NCBI GenBank assembly: GCA_015179025.1
Contig: WHUX01000384.1
Location: 1 to 34,167 of the forward strand
Source: Terfezia claveryi
Lineage: Eukaryota > Ascomycota > Pezizomycetes > Pezizales > Pezizaceae
Direction: 5' to 3'
DNA: 34,167 nucleotides
Below, one piece after another: positions 1 through 11,345 of the stretch. How positions within the stretch are numbered: the stretch's first letter is position 1; each line of letters starts with the position of its first letter. Both the position numbers and the translations under genes were made by a program. The notes beneath the pieces were generated by a model. It was not told the origin of the DNA and searched no databases. It saw only the letters and a list, made by a program, of their open reading frames with translations.

Positions 1-6
1 CAAATA

Positions 7-2096
7 ATATCTAGTTCACAGATACCAAGAGGGCCTCGCCAGCCATACCAACCCCTTACATTCCTAGATGTCACACCTTTACCATCACACAAAGACCAAC
101 AATCTTCCACAATCAGATACAGATACGGCAGATAATCTCATTAATATACAAATAGAGGATATTCTATCTGGTAGGATAGAGTCCTCAAGACAGCCTATAT
201 ATAGTCCAGATGAGCTACAGTCATTTCTGCCTAGATTAATTAATCAATTTGGCCTACCTTCCTGAAGACCACCTCGACAAACAAACAGCAATGCTCTTCA
301 CAATGCCATCCTGCACAACCCCCACTACGTCCAATTCGACCCCCTCATACAGGACTAAGCCAACAAGAATATGACAAATTATTGGATAGAATAGTTCATG
401 ATATAGCTACAGAATTTGAACGGTAACGAGCCGAAATTCTAAACCTTACAAAGGTTTAAATGCTTGGACTAGTTTCCTGAAACAAGTACAAGAAGCTCAC
501 ACTATTGTATTTAATGGTGCTAAAGCCACTTATGAGGATTTAAGGTTACTGTGACAGCAAGTGACTGAAGAAGTTGCAGCCTTAAAAGGACAAATTGATG
601 GGCAACAAGACGTAGTGAAACAGCTAACAGTTTCTATTAAGGAAACTATAAAAATCCAATAGCAGGAGCTAACAAAGAAGCTCAAGGAGGATACGAAGGT
701 GATAATTGATACAGATAAAGTGGAGTTTGATAGCATTAAGGCAGATATTGGTAAGCTCAATGATTGGGCATCAAGATGATTAATCAAGAACAAGATGATC
801 ATATTTATAGTTGTAAAACTAACAGGGAATCAATAGAATAACTCCCCTGCCGATTCCAAACTCATAAACTAAAGCTCAAAGACCTACAAGAGCAACCACT
901 TGACTAACAGCGCCCACCAAAACGAACTCAATCAATTTATGATGATATCAAAGATTTCATTATCTATGGTACTAGGACAGGTCTAGTACCACCCCCTCCA
1001 CCTCCACCACCTCCACCTCCAGTTCAGAAAACCTGAGTTCTTTGTGACAAAAAAGAACCCTAAAACCTTCCCTACCTTCAAAGTTCGATGGAACTTCAAG
1101 CAAGCTAAAGAAATTCCTAATGAAGGTAGACCATACCTTCGAACGCCTACCACTAACATATTCTCCTCATAGTGAAAAAATCCTGTTTGTAGTGGATCTA
1201 CTTACAGGAGGTGTGAGCATTTAGTATTACGCTAATCAACACAAGCGAACACCTGATGCCAACTCTGGATATGTTGAATGGGACACATTTAATGTCATTA
1301 AATGCGAGTTCATTAATGCACATTAGAACCAACATGAGAAGCAGGATACAAAGGTCTTCCTTCAGAAGGAGTTCCAGAACAAAGGTGAGTTGATGAAAGA
1401 TTTCATTACTCGTATTAGGGTTCATCAGTTAGTAGCGGAACTACCACGGGAACAGCTCTGGGAGCACCTGATTAGTGCTATTCAGCCTGAGACTTGGGCC
1501 TATATAGTCCGAGTCAGTACTGACAAAGACATTCTCAATAAAGTGCTAGCAAGTACAGAAATATGCTTTCAGGCAATTGCTAATACTAGGTCTCAGTTTG
1601 AGTATAAGAAGGTTAGGGAGGCACATGCACAGAGCCAGTTCCGTCAAAAAGAACAGGCTGCTGGTGCGAAAAAGGAGGTTTCCAATACTCCCAAGACTGC
1701 CGAAAAGAAGTTCGAAAACCTCAAAGACCGAATTACTAAGCCGAAGCAAAAGGCAAAAACTAAGCCTAATGCTAAGGCTAAATCAAAATCCGATACCCCT
1801 ACCAAGAAAGCCAAAGAGCCTGGCCAAGATAGCGTTATATATGCTATGAGATAGGCTCAGAAGAAGGACGGATAGTGCATCAAGTGTGGGGACAAAACTC
1901 ATATAATGGGTTACTGTTCAATCAGTTGGAAGGTTACGAATGAGACAAAGGTAAAGAGAAAGGGAAAAGGAAAGGAGGAAGCTAAGACATGGCGACAGTG
2001 TCTGCAGGAGCGGCTGTAGTAGTGCTACTTGAGATTTAGTTTGGGTATATTGTTAGTGAGGATGAGTTGGATTATGGGGAAAATTCGGACTATTAA
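7..2096 (+). pseudogene. Element A gag pseudogene with CCHC zinc knuckle
   Basis: This is the structural Gag protein of the retrotransposon, which would form cytoplasmic virus-like particles. The start codon is ATA at 7-9, where copy B has ATG. Stops include TAA at 424-426 (CAA in B), TGA at 552-554 (CGA in B), TAG at 660-662 (TGG in B) and TAA at 905-907 (CAA in B). A proline-rich stretch sits near 990-1025. A basic lysine-rich tail (1660-1850) precedes a C-X2-C-X4-H-X4-C knuckle at 1876-1917. The longest open piece is 1390-1854. A stop at 2094-2096 lies at the same alignment position as one in B and may be the native Gag terminator. Frame changes occur between 1854 and 2094. Confidence 0.9.
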
Positions 2097-5000
2097 GGAT
2101 GCAGGCTATCTAGTACGTCAAGTCGGATAGTCTTGCAGGATTGTTTTCTATTTGTGCTATAAGGAATGGCATCTCTATTGGCAGTTGGAAGGAGGAACAT
2201 GAAAGGGAACCTATGGGTATTGACCGATTTTGAATAATTCTGTTTCTTACAATTTGTCTTCTTCTGCTATTTCTTCTCTATCTTTATCAAATAAAAATGC
2301 AAAAAAAGGGTCAAAAAGAAAAGCTGATAATGAGGTGGCTCCTCATATTGGCGCACTCAAAAAAAGATCATGAAAGGTGGCAGTGCCAGATATTTCATTG
2401 GATGGAATTAAAGATCTCTCTTTGGTAGGAAAATCAGGTGTGAAGGTATTGAAGTGTGAAGAATTGAAGTTTCTTATCTCTATTAAGTTGTTTTGGATGT
2501 ACAGAGGAAATAAACATGAAATTTCCATTAATACTTTAGTTGATACTGGCACAGAAGCCATGATTTTTAATTCTTCTTTCATTGAACAGATGATGCTGCT
2601 TGGGTTAAGAGAGAGAAAAGAATAAGATTAGAGAGCACTAATAGCTCGATTCTCAAGTAGTCTGGTATAGTACAGGTTCAGAACCTACAAATGGAGGTCC
2701 CAGATACAAGATCTGGAAAAAATTAAACCCTTGACCTGGTAACTGAGGTTGCATGCCTTGAACCAAGTCTACCACTCATTTTGGGGATGGATTGGATAAA
2801 AGCTAATTGTGATAAGCTACGAGTCACCACTCCTTACGGACTCGAGCTAAAAAGATCATTAGAAATCGAGGAGGTTACTGATTTGCTGACTTTGATGAAG
2901 TATTTGCAGAGACTCTATATGTCGAATTAATTGAAATAGGGGAATGAGATTATCAGAAGTTCGCAAATGAAGACATTCACAAGGTTATGAAAATAACAGC
3001 AACTGTAAACCTCCATAAACTTGCTGATCGATTACCAATAAAGTACAGGGATTTTGTAAAAATCTTTGTAAAGGAGTTGCAATCTACCCTTCCCATATAC
3101 AGTCCACAAGATATGACAATTAAGTTAGAAGAAGGAAAGAGAACTCCATCAGGAAAACTATACCCCCTCTCCCCTGATGAACTGGAGCTTCTTAAAGAAT
3201 AACTAAATGAGATGCTCTAAACCGGCAAGATAAGACTGAGCAAAAGTAGTGCTGGCGCTCCTATATTCTTCGCTAAACAACCTAATGGCAAGCTCAGAAT
3301 AGTTGTAGACTATAGAAGGCCCAATGCTATAACCAAAAAAGACTAGTATCCCCTACTACTTATGACTACCCTAATGGAATAAGTTGGTACTTTATAGGTT
3401 TTCTCCAAACTCGATCTTAAACTAAGGTTTAACCTACTCAGAATAGCGGCTAGAGACAAGTGGAAAACAGGATTCAAGACAAGATATGGCTTATACAAAT
3501 ATACAGTTATGCCTTTTAGGCTAACTAATGCGCCATCTGTTTTCCAGTGACATATTAACAATATTCTATTGGAACAAATTGACTGAGGAATAGTTGTATA
3601 CATTAGTGATATCCTCATTTATACCCAAACAGAGGAAAAACATGTCAAGCTTGTATGTTGGGTACTGCAGAAACTAATGCAGAATAACCTTTGTATAAAT
3701 ATAGTCAAGTGTATCTTCCATATCCCAGAAGTCGAATTTGTAGGATTTAAAGTAGGTACAAAGGGGATTCAAATGGGGCAAAAGAAAGTTGAGGATATCC
3801 TCGCCTGGCAGGCTCCTTGGAACGTTAAAGAAATACAGAGGTTTATTTGTTTTACTAATTTCTATTGCCAGTTTATTCAAGGCTTTAGTAGTTTGGCTTT
3901 GCTGATTCAGACACTAACGCACAATGGAGTTCCTTGGAACTGGACATAGCGGTGTCAATAGGCCTTCAATGAGTTGAAATATAGGTTCACTACTACTCCG
4001 ATACTATACCATTATCACCCAGAACGACCAAAAATGATTGAGACAGACACGTCTGATCTAGCAAAAGCTAGTATTCTATCCAAAAAGAACCAGATGGTCG
4101 TTGGCACCCAGTAGCATACTATTCAAAATGCTTTATCCCAGTAGAACTGAATTACAATGTCCATGACAAAGAGATAGTCGTAATTATTAATTGTTTTCAG
4201 GAATAGAGAAATTTTCTTATGGGTGCCCTAGAAGAGATAATAGTGTATATGTATTACAAGAACCTTGAGTACTTTAATTCTACTAAGATACTCAATCGAA
4301 GGCAGGCCAGATGGGCAGAAATACTAAACCAGTTCAATTTTAGAATCATCTACCACCCAGATGATAAGAATGGCAAGGCAGATGCGCTTTCTCATTAGGT
4401 AGATCCTAACTTTGAAGGAGGGGGAGAGAAGCAGGACCACCCAATTTGGATGTTTAAAACTGGTCAATTCCAACTAGGAATAAGTAAGGAGAGTCTAGTA
4501 ATGCGCCGCATTATGGCAGTGAAGGCCTCATAAATGAAAGAATTAAGTTGGTTATAAGAGATCCTAGAGGCTGGCCTCAAGGATGACAAGTGGGTAGGAA
4601 TTCGAAATGTGTTGAAGTTTAGCAAGGAATACCCTGAATTCGATCATTACAGTTTAGAAGATGATATGATAACCTAAGAACATCACCTATATATACCTGA
4701 CAACAACTCCCTTAAGTTGAAAGTGGCTTACCAGTGTTACAATACTAAAGTTGCAGGTTATTTCGGATGTGACAAAACCCTCAAGCTCATGAAACGAAAT
4801 TACTACTGGCCTAATATGGAAGACTAGATATGAAACTATATTCGCATATGTCATACTTGCTAAAGAAATAAGATAGTAACCTACAAGAAATATGGCAGGT
4901 TCGTACCTCTTCCAATCCCCTATAGGCTATAGGAACATATTTCGATAGATTTTATCACTGATTTACCACCAGCCAAAGGGTATAATCAGATCTGGATTAT

Positions 5001-6020
5001 TGTTGATAGGTTTTCTAAGATGTCACATTTCATTCCCTTAAAGAACCGAAAGGCAAAATAGTTGGCTAGGATATTTGTCAAGGAGGTTTAGAGGCTACAC
5101 GGATTACCAAAGAGGGTTCTTTCGGATCGGGATTTAGTGTTTACAAGTTCATTTTAGATGGAGGTAATATGGTTATTAGGAGTTGAGTTGGATAAGTCCT
5201 CGGCATATAACCCTCAGACCGATGGTTAAACCAAACGAGTCAGCCAAACCCTTGAGCATTATCTACGGACATATTGCTGCTGGGATCAGAATGGCTGGGT
5301 CGAGTTATTACCATTTGCCAAGTTCTGTTATAATAACACTGTCCACTCTAGTACTAAACTTACACTATTCTTTGCCATATATACTCAACACCCAGAAAAC
5401 AATTTCTAGAACCCAACCAAAGCCTCAACTGAATTAAACAATCCTGAGGCAGTCAAGACAGTCGAAACCTTGGACGCAATGAGGGAGGCCTTGAGGGAGA
5501 ACATGAAGGCAGCACAAGACCAGATGTCCAAATATTACAATCTTAAGGTAGCAGAGAAGGAACCAACATTCAAAGTAGGAGATTGGGTCATGGTCTATAC
5601 AAAGAACATCAAAACAAGGCGTCCAACCAAGAATCTTGACTACAAGTTAAGAGGGAGGTTTAGAATTAAAAGGTTTATTAGCACTTATGCCTATGAGTTA
5701 GAGCTTCCCCTAAGTATAGGTAAAACTCACCCAGTTTTTCATATTAGTTTGTTGGAACCCTACCACCTTAACACGATTGCCGGCAGACGCTCTCCAACAC
5801 CTCCTCCAGTCAACCTAGAAGAATCGGATTACTAGGTGGAAAAAGTTAGGACGAGTGAGCTCAGGAAGGGATAGGTTATGTATTTCGTCTCTTGGAAGGG
5901 TTATAGTACTAATGATAACATATGGGAACCATATAAGAACCTGAAGGATTTAGCAGCCAATTTAATTCGAAAATTCCATCTGGATAATCCTCGTAAGCCT
6001 CGGACCCTAATGTTATCTTA
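2074..6020 (+). pseudogene. Element A pol pseudogene (protease, RT, RNase H, integrase, chromodomain)
   Basis: Pol appears to begin in the +1 frame overlapping the end of gag. The protease relic carries D-T-G near 2540-2550. RT covers about 3000-3950; the YxDD motif reads Tyr-Ile-Ser-Asp at 3599-3610, so one catalytic Asp is gone. RNase H lies at about 4010-4400. Integrase covers about 4700-5450: both zinc-binding His of the HHCC module appear as Tyr near 4728-4755, and the catalytic Glu after the Q-T-D-G motif is Lys (5227-5245). The GPY-like and chromodomain part (5470-6010) is best preserved, ending in a W-K-G-Y and W-E-P block. Multiple TAG, TAA and TGA codons make it non-functional. The open frame runs on to 6231, probably as 3' untranslated sequence. 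Confidence 0.9.
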
Positions 6021-6251
6021 TAAGGATTTTTCTTTTTCCCTATTATTATGCATTAGGTTTTTTGAATTACCTTTACGTTTTTGTTTTACCTGTATTTCTT
6101 ATGCCATATTGTCTCAGGGGTACAATGAGACGGACGCAGCTATGTTTTGGCAGTCGTACATGAGGACTGGTCCTCAAGCCCTATCTATTATTGTTAGTAG
6201 CAATTATAATTCTGGTTGCATAATCAATTAAATTCTTGTAGACAAAAACCT

Positions 6252-6266
6252 TAAGGAGGGAAACAC
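6252..6266 (+). other. Polypurine tract of element A
   Basis: A purine-rich run (core AAGGAGGGAAA) ends immediately before the TGTCAC start of the LTR. This is the position expected for the plus-strand primer of an LTR retrotransposon. Confidence 0.75.
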
Positions 6267-7723
6267 TGTCACAGGGTAACATCCAGCCCTAGCAAAGGTA
6301 CTTGGGCCCTTATAGAACGACTCTAGGATTTATATAGACTCTAGATACACTCTTAGTAGTGTGGTGCAAATGTTTCTAATACATATCTATAAGATTTAAG
6401 TATATAAAACGGGTATGAACCTCAGAGTGGTTTATAATTATCCCAGATGGTTAAGACCCTTATAGAAAGTCCATAGACCCTTGAGGGAGCTACGGTTTAA
6501 GTTTTATAAGTATCTGATTAATGGTTCAATAGTTACACCCAGATCAATATGTTGGCTATATGCATACATATTCTAGCTATTAGCTGTTACCCTAAAGTCT
6601 TGGCGTTAGCCTGAATTGCTGATTATTACCCTGAACTTAAGGAAAATAATTCGGTAAAAATAACAAAAAAAATGAAGGACCGAGGGTACACTTTAGACCA
6701 AAGTATATCCGCTAACACTATAAGGGAGTGCACCCAGGACAGAGGTTAAAGGTAGGGCCAAAATATAAAGTTATTCGGATTTAATGTTTCAAGGTTCTAT
6801 CTAAGCCTACTCTTCGGCCTGATTCTATTTCTGCAATCCTCTTTATAATCAGAGTTAAATTCATGGAGATATAAGACCTTTAATATTGTCATATAGGTCT
6901 ATGAGGAGGTTTACTTATTATTAGTAATAACTCCATGAATAATTTGTATATCGAGATAAACTAAGATTCTATAATCTTCTATGCGTTGATACCTTTCCAA
7001 TAGTAATCTACTTGTGACCCACAGTTCTCTATTCATAGAGTTATATGCAGTTGAAAATTATTTTCAATAGACACTAAACACTATTAAGTGAATATTGCAG
7101 GAAATATAATTAGATACCTGCGGATATTGTCGGATGGTAATTCGATAGTATCAAGGATTAGTAACACATCTGAAATTGAATTTAGTTGTCTAGGATATGA
7201 ATTCTTTAATGGGATAGGTGAGCTATAAGTGAAGTATGTATAACATGCAGACATGGGAATATTTTCTATGTTCGGGTTAGTAACCTATGATAACGAGTAC
7301 AGATAGCAACTGTATTAACAAAGGTGTGGATGCCATAACACTTAAGAAGAAATTCCAAGGTGACAGGTAGGCCCACATTTTATAAAATATTTTTATCATA
7401 AGAATATCTACAAACATTGCGGATATAAATAGTACAAGTAGTTCCAGTTGAATTTATTCTACTATGAGCGAGTATTCGAAAGCAAGAGCACCTTGAGTAC
7501 ATGAAGCCTTCAAAGGTGTAAGTCTTGAGTTAACTTTACGTTTAAATAATATAGGATTTATTTTGTATAGGAAATAAGATCTGTTATGAGGAACTACTGT
7601 TGGACTAAACTTTACTATTATAGGATTGATATTCTGTATTGCAGAATTGATATCATTGCAGCAGGGAATTATGGCCATCCTAATAGTCGCAAGAGCACTA
7701 TCAGTCAATAGGGCCCCGTGACC
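6267..7723 (+). repeat. 3' LTR of element A (family 1, about 1,457 bp)
   Basis: It starts TGTCACAGGG and ends GGGCCCCGTGACC. It aligns end to end with 29974-31437, which ends TGTGACA, so the final A of this copy is mutated and the 3' boundary is uncertain by a base or two. Short terminal inverted repeats (TGTCAC / GTGACA) are typical of LTRs. No coding sequence is evident inside. Family 1 LTRs are long compared with the 580 and 881 bp of the other families here. Confidence 0.93.
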
Positions 7724-7730
7724 CTTTTAG

Positions 7731-7930
7731 AGATATATATATATATATGTATGTAAAACTCATACTTTTGGAGACATATATATATATATGAGAAATCCAG
7801 CATTTGCAAACTTATATATATGTAGTAAGAAATCCATATATTCACAGGGTTATATATATATGCAAGAAACTCGTGCTTTTAGGACATATATATATATGTC
7901 TATGAATGCATAAATTCTTATGAGATATAT
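7731..7930. repeat. Degenerate tandem repeat with (TA)n blocks at about 40-50 bp spacing
   Basis: At least five blocks of alternating ATATAT (7731-7749, 7771-7788, 7811-7821, 7850-7862, 7886-7899) are separated by similar spacers resembling 'gaaatcc...gcattt'. The array starts within ten bases of the end of the element A LTR. No gene is seen here, nor in the AT-rich sequence from 7930 to 8225. Confidence 0.7.
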
Positions 7931-8229
7931 CACAAAGTGTGAACTCTGCACATATCGCAGTACTTGTCTCGTTTGCAGTACTATGACTATGATTTCCTAA
8001 TATGACTATTACTAGGCCAGGCATTGACTAGTACGGTACCTCCATGCCAAAGGGAGACTAAGTACTATTAATTACTATCATGCCACTTCTCCATTATCCT
8101 TATCTCATTGTCTTCAGAAAGTCTAAATTGTCAGCCTTAGTAGACAGCCTTGGCAACTATAGTTTTCCTATATATATACTTCCCTTTCCTATACTTTTTC
8201 CCTTTGCTTATTATTCTCAGCATATTACA

Positions 8230-8350
8230 GTAAGTATTAGAGAGAGTATTAGAGTAAGAATTAGAGCAAGTATTAGAGTGAGAATTAGAGTGAGCATTAT
8301 AGTGAGAGTTAGAGCGATGGATATAGCGAGAGTTAAAGCAAAGCTTAGGC
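8230..8350 (+). repeat. 12-bp tandem repeat (TATTAGAGTRAG-like units)
   Basis: About ten head-to-tail units of 12 bp with consensus near TATTAGAGTGAG, decaying toward the right edge. Because 12 is a multiple of three, the array stays open in frame and gives a spurious peptide rich in Ile-Arg-Val-Arg. I see no promoter or protein-family signal to support a gene. Confidence 0.85.
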
Positions 8351-8577
8351 TAAACGTTAAAGAAATTGTTGCTATACACATCTTCCATGTCCATATCTAT
8401 TGCTAAATACCTCTCTATGTATATAATAATCGGCGAATATAATAAATATTTCTGCTATATACATATTCAAAGTTACAAACCTAGCTATATAGCTGGCTGG
8501 CGTAAAAATATGGCAGATGTAAGCTGTAAGCAGGTTGTGTTTACCCACCAAGTGTGTTGGGACAAAGGTTGCATATA

Positions 8578-8846
8578 TGCTTGCATCCCAGGTACAGGGG
8601 CAACGTCCCAGTATGTCCCAGATGCTAGAGTAACTGCCTAGCATTGGTGTTGCATCTTAGGCATTTGAGTAATGTCATAGTACATCCTAGGCATAAGCGC
8701 AACTATCCAGCATTAGTGTTGTGTCCCAGGCATGTGAGCAATATCACAGTACATCCTAGATGCGAGTGCAACTGCAAAGAATTAGTGTTGTGTCCCAGGC
8801 GTGTGAGCAATGTCCCAGTGCATCAGGACGCTAGTGCAATATGAAT
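8578..8846 (+). repeat. 69-bp tandem repeat, about four copies
   Basis: Units starting at about 8641, 8710 and 8779 repeat with an exact 69-bp period, and a diverged copy precedes them from about 8578. Each unit contains two related half-units (cccaggcatgtgagcaa-like and cctagatgcgagtgcaa-like). The period is divisible by three, so several frames stay open (for example 8644-8844, a 23-residue repeat), but no start context or known domain supports translation. The stretch 8350-8575 before it holds nothing I recognise. Confidence 0.85.
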
Positions 8847-8959
8847 TTGCATCCTGATTTTGAGTTATTGTTTCATGCATTACATGTGTCTGATACACAG
8901 GACACAAATATTATTTTTGCTGATATATGTGTCCATTATACCTATAAAAGGAGGTTAGC

Positions 8960-11345
8960 TCTGCCATTGGCATCAGTATTAGCATTAATGTTAGTATTAG
9001 CATTAGGAAGAGTATTGGCCACTAAGTTAAAATTTTTAAGTTTCAATACTACCTAATTTTGATACTTCAGCTTTTCATCTCCCTCTTTAAAGAGATCTCC
9101 TAATCTTCTAGTCAGTGTATTTAGTTTACTCCTAATCTTTCTAGGCCAATAGCTAATTTTAAAGTTAAAATAGGATAGGAATTCCAACTACCTAGCCTGC
9201 CAGTGATTTAACAACTTAGTAGTTTTAAAGTATTTCAGGTTCTAATAGTCAGAAAATACCTTAATAACCCCCTTTGCTAATTTTAAGTATAGTCTCCATT
9301 TCTTGAATGCTCTCATAATGGCTATTAATTCTTTGCTATAGATCTTATAATTACACTTTATAAGGAAGTACTTTTTAGAGATATAGGCCATTGGGTGGAG
9401 AATACTATTAATATACTGGGATAGGATTATAGCAAAAACATAGTTAGAGTCATCTGTTTCTATAATATACTTACTATTAGGTTTAAAGTGTGCCAGGATT
9501 GGAGCTGAGTAGAAGACCTTTTTGAGCTTCTGGAAGGCAGACTGGGCTTCTGGACTCTACTAGAGGTATTGGTCTCTTCCTATACTTTTAGTCTTAGTTA
9601 ATACTATCAATAGTACTATGATCTTTATATATTTTAGAATGAACTAGCAATAGAAGTATAAAGAATACTTGTTTTCTCCTTACTATCAGTCTTATTTGAA
9701 TATTGGAATCTCTTTGGCTATTTTTAGGATTCTCTTATCAGATATTTAGGATACATTTACTTGTTTAGGTATTTCCCTTAGTTGGATTAGTATATAGATT
9801 ACTTATCTATTAGTATTGTCTTTGTTTAGCACATTATCTCTTTCCTTTATCTCTAACTCATTACTGACATGTCTTGTGTGATTAGTAAGCTAACCACTTA
9901 CTCCTATTCTAGTTGCCTATCTTGTCTAGTAATTGATGTCATGTCTTATTCTCTCTTCTATTATCAGCCTCATTTCTATTACTTTCTCTAGCGTTATCTA
10001 TGATACAGAACGTATCTAGAATAAGCTATCTTGTATCCATTATGATCAGGTATTATAATGAGTCTTGATGATTGTCCTTACTTGAGTTCGTTTAGACTTA
10101 TAGCCTTAGAAATCTAGTGTCTATTAAAGACCTTATTTCCATGGCCTCTAGATAGGACAGGATTTCTTTTAGTACCATCTAGTCAAGCAACATCAGAATA
10201 TACAAGCTATACTGGTAATATTCTTTTTCCAGACCTCTATGACTCTCCCGAACACTCCTACAAATATACTAATAGCTAGCTGCTCTCTGGGACTGCTGTA
10301 TAGGACCTAGACAGCGTGTTTAGCTGCCCAACCATGTTGGTAAAGTTGTATTTATCTCAGGAACACCTCTACTAACTTAGCCCATATGTATAAGAAGTTA
10401 GCAAATCTCAGAGAAGCCTATATATCTTTGAGGTTAGCTAGAGTATTTCACTCTTAAATTATATTAACTTTAGGAGAGTTTATTCTAATACCTTCAGTGG
10501 TAATAATTAATTCTAGATATGAGACCTTCTGTATATTAAACTCATATTTCTTGGACTTAAGGTATAACCCTACTTGATCCAGCTTCTCTAGTACCAACCA
10601 GACTTGAATCTTGTACTTTACTAGAGTATATGAATAAATCAAGATATTATTGAGGTAAGCTATATAGAATATATCAAGAAAGTCCTATAAGGTATTATTA
10701 ATAAATTGCTAAAAGAAGGCAAAGGTATTGGTTAGGCCAAATGGTATTACATTATACTTAAAATGGCTATATTGTATTCAGAAGGCAGTTTTCTACTTCT
10801 TCTCTCTAGTGATTTATACCTAGTTATAAGCCTCCCTTAAATCCAATTTAGTGAACTATTTTACTTAAGGAAGTTTAGCAAATATATTCCATATTAGGGG
10901 CAAGGGATACCTGTTCTTAACTATCATTACATTCAAGTGATGAGAATCTATATGCAACTAGAATAAGCTATCTGACTTCTTTATAAATAGTAGAGGGGCA
11001 CTTACTAGAGAGAAGCTGTACTAAATAAAGCTCTTGTTAAGGTTTTTGTATAAGTACTTTTTTAAGACTTCTAGTTCTACTTATAATATTCTATAGAGCA
11101 GGCCATAAGGGAAGGTTTTACCTTCAATTAGTAGGATTGTATAGTAGTATAGTCATTGTAATATGAGCTTCTCTGTGGCTCTCTTTAAGAATAAATGTAT
11201 AAATTTATTATACTTATCTAGAACTAAGAACTCCTACTTCTCCTCGAACCTTATCTTATTAATTTCCTGGTTCACTTTATATATAGAAAAAATATATACT
11301 TTTAGCTTGTACCTTCTAGTGAGGTAAGTAAAAGCCCTATATAAT
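8960..11345 (-). pseudogene. Element F: AT-shifted relic of family 2 pol (RNase H to RT)
   Basis: Read on the minus strand, this aligns with element C from about 19580 to 21215. It begins in the Asp-Ala microsatellite, then covers RNase H (about 9100-9640), a 736-bp insertion (9657-10392), RT (about 10400-11000) and the linker toward protease (to about 11345). GC has fallen sharply through C-to-T and G-to-A changes on both strands. The RT motif that is YLDD in C is Tyr-Leu-Asn-Asn here (Asn codons at 10646-10651), and the Asp-Ala tract has become mostly Asn-Ala/Asn-Thr. No integrase, gag or LTR is attached, so this is a truncated fragment. Confidence 0.85.
9657..10392. mobile_element. 736-bp insertion in element F, possible mutated solo LTR
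   Basis: The alignment of F to C breaks after 9656 and resumes at 10393. The insertion is flanked by the 5-bp direct repeat agaag (9652-9656 and 10393-10397), the usual target-duplication length for Ty3/gypsy integration. It starts TATAAAG and ends GTATA. C-to-T and G-to-A decay of standard TG...CA ends would give exactly TA...TA. I see no convincing coding sequence. No relative elsewhere in the window was recognised, so family assignment is open. Confidence 0.55.

Larger units (their letters stand above)
1..7723 (+). mobile_element. Element A: decayed Ty3/gypsy chromovirus, family 1 (internal region plus 3' LTR)
   Basis: Base 1 aligns with base 31481 of element B, six bases before the gag start, so the window opens just inside the internal region and the 5' LTR of A lies outside it. 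Gag, protease, RT, RNase H, integrase and chromodomain relics follow in order to about 6020. A polypurine tract and an LTR of about 1.46 kb come next. The LTR is a clear relative of the one at 29974-31437. Dozens of in-frame stops and a mutated gag start codon show that this copy is dead. Many differences from B are C-to-T or G-to-A. Confidence 0.93.

Noticed and set aside
5878..6231. Hydrophobic C-terminal extension of A pol as a membrane segment
   Set aside because: It follows the chromodomain end and runs up to the polypurine tract, and the hydrophobic residues come from T-rich 3' untranslated sequence.
8080..8406. 108-residue plus-strand open frame
   Set aside because: About a third of it is the 12-bp tandem array, the rest is AT-rich sequence without homology, and there is no supporting start or splice context.
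8644..8844. 66-residue frame over the 69-bp repeats as a small secreted Cys-containing protein
   Set aside because: It lacks a signal peptide and its openness follows from the repeat period being divisible by three.
8220..8850. CRISPR-like array
   Set aside because: Repeats are directly adjacent, without unique spacers, diverge gradually and sit in retrotransposon-rich DNA; no cas genes are present.
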